DNA of 64,000 nt, from assembly GCF_001638985.1 (NCBI RefSeq), contig NW_017265146.1, positions 1,143,926 to 1,207,925 on the forward strand, in the 5' to 3' direction. Position 1 is the first letter of the stretch. Each line of letters begins with the position of its first letter. A program made the translations under genes and the position numbers. Below are positions 1-12,479 of the stretch, one piece after another. The notes under the pieces are model-generated. The model made no database searches. It worked only from the letters and a program-made list of their open reading frames with translations, and was not told the DNA's origin. Origin of the DNA: Phycomyces blakesleeanus NRRL 1555(-) (taxonomy: Eukaryota; Mucoromycota; Mucoromycetes; Mucorales; Phycomycetaceae).

Positions 1-534
1 TAATATTTGATTTCTCATCAATATTAGCCAATAGTATTTAATCTCTCACTAATATTAGCCAATAACATTTGATCTCTCACTAATATTAACCAATAATATT
101 GATTTCTCACTAATATTAACCAGTAACATTTGATCTCTCACTAATATTAACCAATAATATTTGATCTCTCACTAATATTAACCAATAATATTTGATCTTT
201 CACCAATATTAACCAATAATATTTGATCTCTCACTAATATTAACCAATAATATTTGATCTCTCACTAATATTAGCCAATAGTATTTGATCTCTCACTAAT
301 ATTAGCCAATAGTATTTAATTTATAACTTATATATATTCATAACATTTAATATCCTCCAACTTATACATATTATTATCATAGCATATTAATTCACACTTA
401 TCTATACCAAATTCATATTTAATAATATACTATTTATATCTAATAATATCAAGAAATATAACTTAAATACTCTAATCATACTTAATCTTAAAATAATTAT
501 ATATTCTCATCTCCTTTATAATTGTGTATATATC
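1..534. repeat. Left copy of 534-bp direct repeat
   Basis: This segment reads the same as 2980-3513 (offset 2979) everywhere I compared it; the copies diverge at 535/3514. Its first ~318 bases are about ten tandem units of exactly 31 bp: successive 'gatctctcac' cores start at 163, 194, 225, 256 and 287. The rest is unstructured AT-rich DNA. The copy starts at the window edge, so it may extend further left. It could be one terminal repeat of a non-coding LTR-like element or part of a higher-order satellite; no coding capacity is visible. Confidence 0.9.
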
Positions 535-1221
535 ATTATATATAATACATAAATATATATAAAATATAATAAGTATTACTTAGTTGACTTGTTAATATAT
601 ATTTTTTATGAATATATAATAATAATTTGGTTTTTATATGAAAAATTGATAAAAAAATATAAAAATTAATTTTTATTTATTCTGTACCTGCTCTTTACAT
701 ATTTTGATACTTCTATATAATGTGACTAAATTTGCTTTATATGGCAAAATTTTTTAAAAAATTATTACTTAGTAAGAATTTGAACTTTTATTAAGGCAGA
801 CATATTTTATTTATTGTCGGAACGGCTTTTTGCCAGTTTAAGGTTCAATATTTTTCCATGCCAAGCTTTTATAACCCTGCTATTTATATAACATGCTGTC
901 TCACACTAAAAATGCCAAGACTTCTCACACTAAATGCATTCAGACTAACCAAAAAAGGAAATTTTTTGCGAAAAAAGCTATTCTTTGTCATTTTTTCCCA
1001 CGAATTCAATCTTATTGTTTACGTAGATCATTTATGCGAGATTATGCATGATTATGCATGTTATATAACAAGTATAGCCAAAGTTTATCAAATTTTTTCA
1101 GTAATGTATTTGTATTGTTTACGTTACGCTAATATACATAATGACATATGTTACACAAACTTTATTTTTTTATATTTTATATATATTCAAATTCTCTTAT
1201 ATATGTCTATATATAATTATG
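535..1221. other. AT-rich spacer inside the satellite block
   Basis: This stretch is strongly AT-rich and carries no convincing gene. A long open frame that continues into the 10-bp array arises mostly because the array lacks stops; it has no recognisable domain. Confidence 0.6.
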
Positions 1222-1230
1222 TAAGATTAT

Positions 1231-1350
1231 GCAACATTATGCAACATTATGCAACATTATGCAACATTATGCAACATTATGCAACATTATGCAACATTAT
1301 GCAACATTATGCAACATTATGCAACATTATGCAACATTATGTAACATTAT
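1231..1350. repeat. 10-bp tandem array (gcaacattat)n
   Basis: Eleven exact head-to-tail copies of gcaacattat run from 1231 to 1340, followed by one variant copy (gtaacattat). The period is close to one helical turn of DNA. Confidence 0.95.
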
Positions 1351-1375
1351 ATAAGCTGATAACAACCAATTAATA

Positions 1376-2960
1376 CTATATATAAACTAATTATAGCTGA
1401 TCTCATATATATATAAGATGTTGACCGCCAATCTTGCATATATATAAGTATTTGACGGCTGATCTAGTATAAATATAAGCTGATAACTACTAATTTGATA
1501 TATATATATAAGCTGTTGACCGCCAATCTGGCATATATATAAGTATTTGATAGCTGATTTAGTATAAATATATGCAAATAACTACCAATTTGATATATAT
1601 ATAAGCTGTTAACCACCAATCTGGCATATATATAAGTGGATGATAGCTGATCTACTATATATATAAGCTGATAATCACATATTTGATATATATATATAAG
1701 CTATTGACCGCCAATCTCATACATATATAAGTAGATGATAGCCAATCTAATATATATATAAGTCAATGATTGCCAATCTGGTATATATATAAGCCAATGA
1801 TTAATGATCTAGTATATATATAAGTCTATGATTGCCAATCTAATATATATATAAGTCAATGATTAGTTATCTGGTATATATATAAGTCAATGATTGGCAA
1901 TCTGGTATATATATAAGCTAATGATCGGCAATCTGGTATATATATAAGCCAATGATCGGCAATCTGATATATATATAAGCTAATAATTGGTGATCTAGTA
2001 TATATATAAGCTAATGATCGGCGATCTGATATATATATAAGTCAATGATTGGCGATCTGGTATATATATAAGCCAATAATTGGTGATCTAGTATATATAT
2101 ATAAGTCAATGATTGCCGATCTGATATATATATAAGCTAATGATCGGCGATCTGATATATATATAAGCCAATGATCGGTGATCTGATATATATATAAGCC
2201 AATAATTGGTGATCTAGTATATATATAAGCTAATGATCGGCAATCTGGTATATATATAAGCCAATAATTGGTGATCTAGTATATATATAAGCTAATGATC
2301 GGTAATCTGGTATATATATAAGTCAATGATCGGCGATCTGATATATATATAAGCCAATAATTAGTGATCTAGTATATATATAAGCTAATGATCGGCGATC
2401 TGGTATATATATAAGTCAATGATCGGCGATCTGGTATATATATAAGCCAATAATTGGTGATCTAGTATATATATATAAGTCAATGATTGCCGATCTGGTA
2501 TATATATAAGCTAATGATTGGCAATCTGCTATATATATAAACTAATGACAGTCAATTGAGTATATATATAAGTCAATAATTGTCAGTCCAATATAAATAT
2601 AAGCCAATGACAGCTGATCTGTTATATATATAAGCTGATAACAGCCAATCTCATATATATATAAGCTGATAATAGTCAATCTGATATATATATAAACTAT
2701 TGATAGTCAATCTCATATATATATAAGTGGATGATAGCTGATCTCATATATATATAAGCTAATAACTACTGATCTGGTTTATATGTAAACTAATTATTAA
2801 TAATCAGATCTATATGTAAATCAATGATTGTATATCCAATATATATATAAACTGATAATAACTGATCCAGCCTATATATAAATCAATAGTGGCTAATCTG
2901 CTACTTATATAAGTTAATAAAAGCTGATCTATTTTATATATAAATTAATTACAATTAATA
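1376..2960. repeat. 31-bp minisatellite array, about 50 copies
   Basis: Each unit has a tatatatataag core followed by a variable part such as ctaatgatcggcgatctgg. Successive gatcggc motifs at 1923 and 1954 are 31 bp apart. The middle of the array is most homogeneous and the flanks are more diverged, as expected for unequal exchange. Many units carry a GATC-N3-GATC near-palindrome. No coding signal is present. Confidence 0.92.
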
Positions 2961-2979
2961 TAATATTAATATTAACTAA

Positions 2980-3513
2980 TAATATTTGATTTCTCATCAA
3001 TATTAGCCAATAGTATTTAATCTCTCACTAATATTAGCCAATAACATTTGATCTCTCACTAATATTAACCAATAATATTGATTTCTCACTAATATTAACC
3101 AGTAACATTTGATCTCTCACTAATATTAACCAATAATATTTGATCTCTCACTAATATTAACCAATAATATTTGATCTTTCACCAATATTAACCAATAATA
3201 TTTGATCTCTCACTAATATTAACCAATAATATTTGATCTCTCACTAATATTAGCCAATAGTATTTGATCTCTCACTAATATTAGCCAATAGTATTTAATT
3301 TATAACTTATATATATTCATAACATTTAATATCCTCCAACTTATACATATTATTATCATAGCATATTAATTCACACTTATCTATACCAAATTCATATTTA
3401 ATAATATACTATTTATATCTAATAATATCAAGAAATATAACTTAAATACTCTAATCATACTTAATCTTAAAATAATTATATATTCTCATCTCCTTTATAA
3501 TTGTGTATATATC
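2980..3513. repeat. Right copy of 534-bp direct repeat
   Basis: Same sequence as 1-534 as far as I compared by eye, including its internal 31-bp subrepeats and the AT-rich half. The junction after 3513 ('...tatatc' then 'taaaggacaa') marks the end of similarity with the left copy. The near identity implies recent duplication, active homogenisation, or an assembly duplication. Confidence 0.9.
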
Positions 3514-3551
3514 TAAAGGACAACGTATAAAACTTACTTTTTTGTTGCTGT

Positions 3552-3640
3552 TGCTTAACTTGTGTGTATAGTTTAGTTGTTGTATTGTGCCGTTGTGAAT
3601 CTCTAGGTCTCCAGTTCGAATCGCTTGTGGGTCATAAAAT
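3552..3640 (+). other. tRNA-like relic with A-box and B-box motifs
   Basis: A sequence fitting the RNA polymerase III A-box consensus (tagtttagttg) is followed about 34 bases later by a B-box-like motif (agttcgaatcg), the normal tRNA spacing. The flanking bases do not form a convincing T-stem or acceptor stem, so an intact tRNA is unlikely. It may be a decayed tRNA or the head of a tRNA-derived SINE. It lies about 60 bp past the end of the 534-bp repeat. Confidence 0.3.
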
Positions 3641-6600
3641 TTTACTAAAATACTTTATTTAGTGTAAATATTGGCTTTTATTTTCTTTTCCCTCGCATAA
3701 GTTTACATTACACTAGTTAATTTTTATTTTTTCTTTTAATATATCTATATTGATTTAAATATATATAAAACAAAAAAGTTTTATAGATACAGTAAGAATT
3801 TTTTACATGCAATACAGTAGACTTATTTAATTACAATTATCTTAAAATTCAAAATCTTAAGAGATATAAACTAAAGTTATAAATGTCATATTTTTAGAGT
3901 AACTTTTTATTAAAATTAGTTAAGCACAAAAATTCGTATGAATTATTTAATTGAAATAAAAAGGCAAATTTTAATGTTTTAATGTGTTTATTTATACTTT
4001 AAAATTATTAATCTTTTAAACTTCTCTTATTTATTGTTATAACCAGTTTTATAATTTATGTAGTTTGGCAATTTATTGTCTGTTTTAGTTTTTATTTTAT
4101 TTTATTTTTGGAATTGAAAAAGTTTAATTATTAGCTGGTAAAAATCTCTCAATTTATAATATCTCAAAAAATAAAATGTAAAACAGATAATGAAACCCCC
4201 TATTAGATATATATTTTTTATTTTGTTTTTTACTTTTTTACTTTAGATTTCATATATATATATTTTTAACTTTTTAGTTTTATTTTATTTTATTTTGTTT
4301 TATTGTAATGTTTTTATTGCATTTATACCAAATTATGATACTCAAAAAAATTGTGTGAAAGCTCATGTTTTTTTTTTAGATTAATTCAATATTTTTCTTT
4401 TAATATATATTGATAATGTTATACTTGAGCAGCAATATTCGATTTATTTTAATTATCTACCGACCTGCCCACTATACCAAATCCCGGCGGCTATCTAATC
4501 GTAGCTTGATTTAAACTCCGAAAAAATTCTAAAGGCCGACAATGCGCCTCTAATGCCACTTTTCTGTTACTCTTCTTTATTAGCTATCGATAGAGCCAAG
4601 AAGCATATAAATACAATCAGTAGAAGTCGAGAAAAGTAGAATTATATCAATTTTATTTTTTGATAAAATATTGATTTCTCAAAAAAAAATAAAAAAATAA
4701 TAATATTATAAATGCCGACTGAAACGAATATTTTTTATTTATTTATTTATTTATTTTTTGGTATCTTGCTTGCCCTTTAACCGAGGCGACAGATTGTTCA
4801 AATAATCTCAATTGCAAAAGGTATATATATATATTTGATATTCTTTATATTTTCTGTTGAAAGGTTGAAAAGTTGAAGAAAAATAATTTTTGTTACAGTC
4901 ATTGGTGCAATGATTCCAGTTGAGGAATGAGGACGGAGGGTTTTATTTTCAAGCAGAATAAACAAAAATAATACTCTTATTTATTTATTTATTTATTTAT
5001 TTATTTTATTTTTCTTCTGTGTGCATCTCTTTCAATAACCATACATATTCACATCAACATGCCCGAAAGTTACAACCGACATTACTACAATCATACACCA
5101 GCGCACATGCACGCATACACGTATTTTACCAAGAACAACTCTAAAAACATATTATATTTGTTAAAAGTGCGACTTTTCACCAAGACCACGAGCAAGTTTT
5201 AATATGTACCAACTAGAAAACAATTACTCGCATTCTCTTTGTATGATAAAGCCACATTATTATGATTTTTTATTTTATATATTTTTTAGGCCCCCTGTTG
5301 TATATATCAGCAAAAAATAGGGATAATCGATATATATATATATTTGAAACGGTAAATAATAAGAAGAGTAGGCGTGTGCAGTGATGGTAACTAATTTTTG
5401 TTTGTCGGTATATACCTTGATCGAAAAAATATACTTTTACTGTAAAGGTTTAATACTCATGAGAAAAAGATGGTAAGAATAGCGTCTGTACTTATGGCTA
5501 TTGTAGAAAGCATATGTACAAAAGAAAAGCTTCCATTTCATGTTAAATCGAGTAATGATAAAGGTGCGTTACATACCAGAAACGAAAGCCAATTTATTGG
5601 TGGGGCAAGTTTTTGTTTACAAATAAAGGGCTTTTATACATTATATACGCTTGGGATAATTCACGGTGATTACAATGGTTCAAAAAATAAGATACAATAT
5701 TCTTAACTAATATGAATTTTTATTGTGAAAAGAGTTTATTTTGAGTGATAATAGTATTTGTGATGGCACAATAAGTTAAACCTGTTTTGTAAAGAACTTA
5801 AGAATAAGTAGTTTCACCACAGAAAGTCAATCGTTTTTTTTAAAAAAGGAAGAGAGCCAGAAAATCATAAAATTACAAGGAGGTGAAGTATAAGATTTTT
5901 CCACCCCTGCGAAAATATATATGAACAGGCAGTACGCATCGCAAGAGAGGTAAACGATTGGCTTATCCTCCGTATGACATGGCTCAATAAATAAATAAAT
6001 AATATTTAAATTTTGAGCCACAACAATTAAACGATGTTTTTCCCCATTTTGATTCTTTGTGTAGATAGAATTTGGAACGATTACAAAACAGTAATAAAAA
6101 TAAATAAGTTATACAACAATGGTAATGTATTTTAAGAGGTTAAAACCATCGACCACATGGAGGTCAAAGTGAGACTCCAATAACTCCCAAATATTTTCTC
6201 ATTCACGTTTATTGTCAATCAAATTACCTTGGCCTCATCCCGCACACCAAAGGTATCAACCATTTTTTATTCTCATTATTGTTATTCTATACTTCATCTG
6301 TATCCTTCATTACGCGTTTTTTCACCCTGGACAAGAGTCGATGTATTTTGCTTGATGTTAAAAAATCATCTGTTTCTATAGGTGTTTCTATGTGTTCTCT
6401 AATCCTTTTTTAGGAATCAGAGATCTATTGCACTGAATTTAAAAAGAAATAAAGAAAGAAAGAATGACAAAGAAATTGGATTGTCTAAAATTGCACCCAA
6501 CTCAAATTAATTCTTGGTACAGTTGGCGTTTGTGTGCGTGGATAAACAATATAAAAGAAAGGAATAACTAATTGCCTTTCAATATTAGCAAAATCGTTGC

Positions 6601-8200
6601 TATTGTGGTGGACGATGAGGACTGTAGTGGTATATGAGTTTTGGTTAGGTGCAACTGTACTAATATTATTTTGTTTTTTTCGGCAGTTGCTTTGTGTTGG
6701 CAGTTTAATTATTTTCATGAAAAATGATAAAATGGTAAGAAATATAAAAACCTATAAGTCCAGTGCTATTTGATTATGTACTGGATCCGATTGTTTTGCG
6801 TGAGTGCGGGTGTGTGCGCAGAATGGTATCCTTTGATGTACCATATTCATTTATTTACGACCAAAACCGATAATTTCTTATGTATACCCATCCGCCAACT
6901 AGTCGAAAAGTTTAGTAGCAGTACTCCTAATGATTTGCACCAGTGCTTATTTCCATGTCATGTAAGACACATTAGTATAAAAATACGCCTTTCTTTTTCT
7001 TTTTCTTTTTCTTCAGCAGCCACTTGAATGTAAAGTATATCGACCAACTCGGGTGCATCGAAAACTGTAAAATAAATATGAAACTTTTCTTGCTAATTGC
7101 CTTGTAAATATTTTCGCAATTACATTTACCGTTCTCTACAAGAGCCTATTTGAAAACAAAGATAATATTTCTTGCTTTAATTAGAACTGTGGAGGCTCAA
7201 TTAGCATGAAAACAATATTCGACTGTATAAGTATAATTTCTTGAAGACGTCGAGTATATCTGACTCTGGGTATCACATACAAGTACTCTGTTTTCTTCTT
7301 CTTTAAAATTAAATACAATAGAAGCTGTTAATAAAATAAGTTAATATAAAGAGTACATAATGATAGAAAAAAACAAATAAGTATTTCTATACTGTCAAAT
7401 ATACACACGGTTATGTCAAGTACTATCGTGGTTACTATTTGATTTTTTGAATTCAAGACATTAGAGTTACAAAGTACTTGTGGCGTCCATTATAATATCT
7501 TGGGTTGGTAATATAAAACGAAACACACTGGTATCGAGAGCTATATCATTACGAGAGAGTAAAATGCGTACTTAGTGATGTACTTTGGCGTACTTTCCCT
7601 GCCTACTTTAAACTCGTGTTTTAATAATGATTATCGTGTATTTCCGTACTGTGGTAATTAATATTATATATATACATATATATATACCAACGCCTTTTTT
7701 GTTAAATATCGAAATTGAAAGGGTTGCTCTAACAAAAAGATCAGATGATTGACTGTCGAGACTTGACCGAAACTTACAAACAATTAGTGTGCTAGATGTA
7801 CAATTAATAATGATATTTATAATATTATAATCAATCTTACTCACGGGTATTTTAATCAAGATTATTACACCCAAAAGTATTTTACTCAAAAATATTAAAT
7901 GCACCCAACACGTGTTGTACTTTTATATTGAACACTATTTGAATAGTAGTTAAAACATTGCTGCAACGAATTGTCAAGCATCGATAGCTAGTATAACCCT
8001 TATTGTCATTATATTAAAAGATATATATAAAATTCAATTTGTAATTCTTACTAATAGAGACCGTAAGCTTAGTAGAGTTAATTAAATTGATAATAGACTG
8101 ATATATCTCAATAACCAAGACCAAAAAAAAATCGTATAAAACATATTTTTATTTTATTTTTATTAACGTAGATAAAGGTATTTCTTCTATTAGATTTCCT
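3641..8200. other. Gene-poor AT-rich region
   Basis: Only short open frames without recognisable domains are present, for example at 5470-5706 and 6770-7027. Their composition matches the surrounding AT-rich DNA. TATTTA and TTTA microsatellites occur near 4738-4755 and 4980-5010. I see no supported gene. Confidence 0.5.
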
Positions 8201-8269
8201 GAAACCGCCACATATAGTATACTTTTTTTGATAGAAGACAAACCTTTTCAATTTAAAGAAGAGTATGAT

Positions 8270-10900
8270 ACTGAGACACCACTATCGTCATTTGACATTA
8301 ACTATCCGGATTAAAGTGAGGAGTCCAACGATGAGAATGAAGCTGACATTGTCGGTGTCATAGTATTTAAAGATACGATGGATTCAGGTATGCACCTATT
8401 GAACAAAGAAATATACATAAATCATTTTACAGATAATAATGATACTTATCATAACACTTGCCTTTTTGTAATCCCATATTTGAAAATGGATGGTATTCCA
8501 TAAGTCACTCAACTAATGGCTCTATTTGGTGTTGTCTTTCAAGCGTCTTACTTATTTCAAGCAGGGACGATCTTCAACACTGAAATTATCCCAGCACTTT
8601 CTTGTTACCTGTGAGAAGGATACTGATTCTCATGTCATCGTTGATGTATAAAAGATCATGTCTGGATTCGATCTTACGAAGAAAACCCGTTTTCAAGTAC
8701 ACCATCTGTAACAAACGGTTTGTCATATACTTGCCAGGCTATCATAAATCCAACTGTTCCTCCGAGAAGTACCTTCCACCCCATCTATATATGACAGTAA
8801 TTCTCTGTATGTTGATCCAGCAATTGAGAAGCTAGTCCCTCTCATGGTATTTATTTACAGCTTACTGAGAAAATATCGTGGCACGACATTCCCACAGCCT
8901 CAGGTTCGATGATTAAATCGCGTAATCTGGATCAAGCAAAACAATAGAAAGTACGATGACGGACGTATATGATGATGCAATTTAGACTGAACTGCTCGAT
9001 GAAGCCAACGAGGCATTTGTAAATCATACCCATTATCTCATGTTGACATTGAATGTGGATTGGGTTAATCTGTTTGAAGGCCGGACTTATGCCGGTGGTG
9101 CTTTATATTTACTGATCAGCAATTTTTTCAGGGAAAACCAAATGAAAGCAGAAAGTATCATCCTCTTTGGTGTCATGCCTGGTCCAAAGGAAGCAGAGAA
9201 TAATCAGATGGGCAATTTTCTGGAAAATCTTGTTGATGAGCTGGTAGAGTTGTACGGTGGTATAACTGCGAAGGCTACCGAGTTCCCTAGTGGTACTGCT
9301 GTCCATACTGCTATAATGCGTGTTACTTCCAACATACCTGCTGCTAGAAATGCTGTCGGATTCACATAACATGCAAACACAAACGGTTGTCATAAATTCA
9401 ATCTATACTTCTCCGTGTTTATTGCATCAAGTAAGATCGATTACGTTGGGGCGACTATGAAAGCTGGGGGTCACGGACAAAGGAGATGAATTCGATATAT
9501 ACCAATATGTGGTCTTGTACAGAATCAGATGTAGAAAGAGAAATTCAGAGAAGCAGAACGGCGTGCAGTTTTCAGAGTTGCACCGCTTACACGATTGTTG
9601 ATCTCACGCACAATATATTTTTGTGATAGCAAACCGTATGGCCAGCGTTTGAAATGGCTTTGCATTTTTCCGCTGCTGTTATTGCTCGTATGCAACGCTT
9701 TGCTGATGATATGACTGTTCCTTCTGAACATGCCGTCTTGTTCGAAAAAGTCGCGCCTGGGTTCCCATATATGAAGGCAGGTGAGTAGCGATTGTGGTGT
9801 CTGGTGTACTTGCTGTTGGTGTTGAGCGAGACTTTGCGCAAAAAGGATTTCAAAAACTAGATCAACCTTGTGAGAACATGCCGAAAGTTGAGAGGCTCAT
9901 CAAACACATACTTACATATAGACTACGCACGCCAACCCCTTGGTGAAATTGGGAAATAATGTCAGAGTCTTTACGAAAAAAGCAGTATCACACCAAATAT
10001 GCACTTGCGTGAGTCGACGCTTGACTTTGGTCCGGTTTATACATTTTGGATATATATCCTTGAGCGGTACAGTGATAAGTTAAAAAAATCAAGACAAACT
10101 ACCGCAATGGTCTTGAGATGACATTAATGAGTGTTTCCCTGGATAAGGCGTTCACCGACATGTTTTCTTCGTATGTATTCCACTAATCTTTCGCTCCATA
10201 TGATAAATTTTCCATAAAACGTTGCGCAAGTGCTGTCTGAATCTTATCTATCGTGTCTTTAGTGTATTGATAATAACCATCTTCCTGCATTGCCATTCAG
10301 CCTCCCGATGCTTCAGCAAGTCGTCAACAACCCATGGTACAATGTAATCGGAACTAAAGCGTTGCCACCAACTACCATGCCGTTGAAGTTACAAAATTTG
10401 AATACGATGAAGTATGATTACTCTTAATGGCTATTCAAATTTTATGTCAAGGCTTACCAGAATTCTTTTTTTTTCTGCGGCGTGAGTATTTCACTTGGTG
10501 AGAATGTGCTGGTAAACATTTGCATTAAGAAGATGAAGAATATTTCGTTGCTTGGCAAGGAGTTCTTTAGCGGACAGAAAAAATATCGCAGTTCAACTGT
10601 GCGGGTTATGTTTTTTGGTAGGATAGCTGATGACATCTATAAATTCCCTGGTCAGATTGAGTACATATTTACTCGTCAACAAGATCGGTAGAATCAAAAG
10701 TGTCAACGTTTGGTTTTATAAAAAGATTTGCGACATGCCATTCCGTCAGAATGAAGTCGTTAGTTGGGTAAGGTCTGAATTTGTGGGTGAGTGGGTTTAT
10801 GGAGAAAAGTGTCGCGTGCATCGTCCCAATGCATCGTCTGCGTTCGTATTTCGCGTTGACTACGCACAACATCCAGGGTGAGATCCAAAAGCGCCTGGTT
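8270..10900 (+). pseudogene. Decayed Tnp2-family DNA transposase
   Basis: The clearest piece is the open stretch 9040-9369. It shows the core pattern of Tnp2-type (CACTA-like) transposases: an LNVDW motif, a YAGGALYLLI-like stretch, an IILFGVMPGPKEAE segment, a VDEL motif and a final IPAARNAVGF. Just beyond the stop at 9367, reading continues as HANTNGCHKF, resembling the H...GC.KC segment with the last Cys lost. Upstream (8650-8890) a Cys-containing stretch and a following basic stretch also fit the family order. Stops and frame changes break the frame throughout, so no full protein is possible. I could not identify terminal inverted repeats or a target duplication. Family assignment is by motif memory; decay is seen directly. 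Confidence 0.65.
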
Positions 10901-10949
10901 ATCCCACTGCTTAGAAAAGTAGTCACGAAATAATAATAAAAAATAGAAT

Positions 10950-12340
10950 GATTTATATTAGTAATATAAATAATTATAATAAGAGTTTTTTTTTGACTGT
11001 AAAAAGGTTTATCTTTATTTATCTCTCTATTTTTCTTTGGTTTTAGCATTACTTCTTTATCAAATATTTAAAAATATTAAAGTGAATTTTATTGTCGACT
11101 TTTATTTCGTTATTAACGAATAGTAAAAACCATTATTTATTTTTCTTGTTTTTATCAAAAGTATGAAAGGCAAAATATCTGTATATTCAATACGCGATGC
11201 CCGCCATTTTGCGTTTTGGTTTATATTTACATATATTATATTAAAGTTTATTGAATAAATACTTGATTTCGATTTTGATTAGTTTCGATTTTATTGAGAA
11301 AAATAAAAGCAATTTTTTTTTCAAGAATACTTTATTTTTGATATAAAGAATAATTAACAATGATATTAAAGACATGCGAAATGCAAGTAAAAATTAAAAG
11401 GAAAAATGTAGGGTAGTTTGACTGGTAGCATTGAGGTAAAGTTTCAAATAGACAATCTTTTGAAAATTTACAGATCAAATGTTATAAAAGTAAGGCAAGC
11501 CTTCTCTACTGTTTTTAGACAAAACTGTTAATGATATCTATTATATATAGCCATATATACTCTCTCTCACCGTTGTTGTTGTTTTTTTTTAATTATTGTA
11601 TAAACATTCGTCTTCTGATTAATTTTTTTTTCATCCTCGAGAAAGTTCTTGAGATATTTTCTTGTTACATGAAGGAACCGGTAGAGCGACCTTCAGAATG
11701 ACTTGCTTCATTCTAACTTTGGATATTTGATCAAATATTACATTTTTTTCTACAATAACAAACGCAATGCTCGCCCATTATTGCTTTGTCTTGATTTTTG
11801 AGAAAATCGTCTTACTGGAGGTTTTGTGTGTGTGTGTGTGTGTTTGTGTTTATTCGGATTTTATATTTGCAGATTATAGTACATATACTTCTTTAGCTTT
11901 TAAGCAGCATAATTGTATCTTAGTTTGTTTATGTATTATCTATAAAAAATATATATATTTGAAAAAAAAGGGGGACGCTTAATGGAAATAGTAGAAAAAA
12001 TTAAGATCAAAAGCAATTGAGATATGATCGGTATATAGGAGATAGCAGCGTAAAGGCTGACCCCGACAAAGTAATACAATATTCCCATAATGCAATTTCA
12101 TTGGACGGATCATTATTTTTTTATAAAATAAAAATAAAAATTAAGTAGGGTGGAGGCATATTTTCCTGAACACGATGTTACAATATTGTTCAATCTCAAT
12201 TTGATATTTATTTATTTATTTTAAAGAAAAGTAAAGAACGTGTGCAAAGTGGGCAAACAATCTTGTACAATTTGAAAGTTTGGTTTATTTACATGAAATA
12301 AATATTAAAAATATAAGAATGAAAAAAAAAGACTGTAATG
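10950..12340. other. AT-rich region without a supported gene
   Basis: No open frame with a recognisable domain is present. A short TG dinucleotide run lies at about 11825-11848. Confidence 0.5.
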
Positions 12341-12349
12341 AAGGATTGT

Positions 12350-12475
12350 GCTTCAAACAGTTTTCTGCTCAGTTGGCAGAGCTGGTTAAAGACTTCTTGT
12401 ATACCACTAATATATACCTGATTGCAAGACTCTTTGATCTGGTTGGTTCACTATCTCTTTTATCTAGCTCTTCCA
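12350..12475 (+). other. tRNA-like relic with intact D-arm
   Basis: The segment gctcagttggcagagc at about 12369-12384 forms a perfect 4-bp D-stem with a typical D-loop. A weak B-box-like ggttcactatc follows about 70 bases later. The anticodon arm is not convincing. It may be a decayed, intron-containing tRNA or a SINE head. Confidence 0.22.
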
Positions 12476-12479
12476 AAAC

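Noticed and set aside
858..1373. Open frame of 171 codons across the 10-bp array
   Set aside because: Most of it is the stop-free decamer repeat and AT-rich flank; no domain and no coding composition.
1376..2960. Regular 31-bp repeats resembling a CRISPR array
   Set aside because: Units abut directly with no unique spacers, no cas genes are present and the host is eukaryotic; it is a minisatellite.
5470..5706. 78-codon open frame starting MVRIASVLMAIVES
   Set aside because: No domain, no neighbouring exon that extends it and average AT-rich composition; not enough support for a gene.
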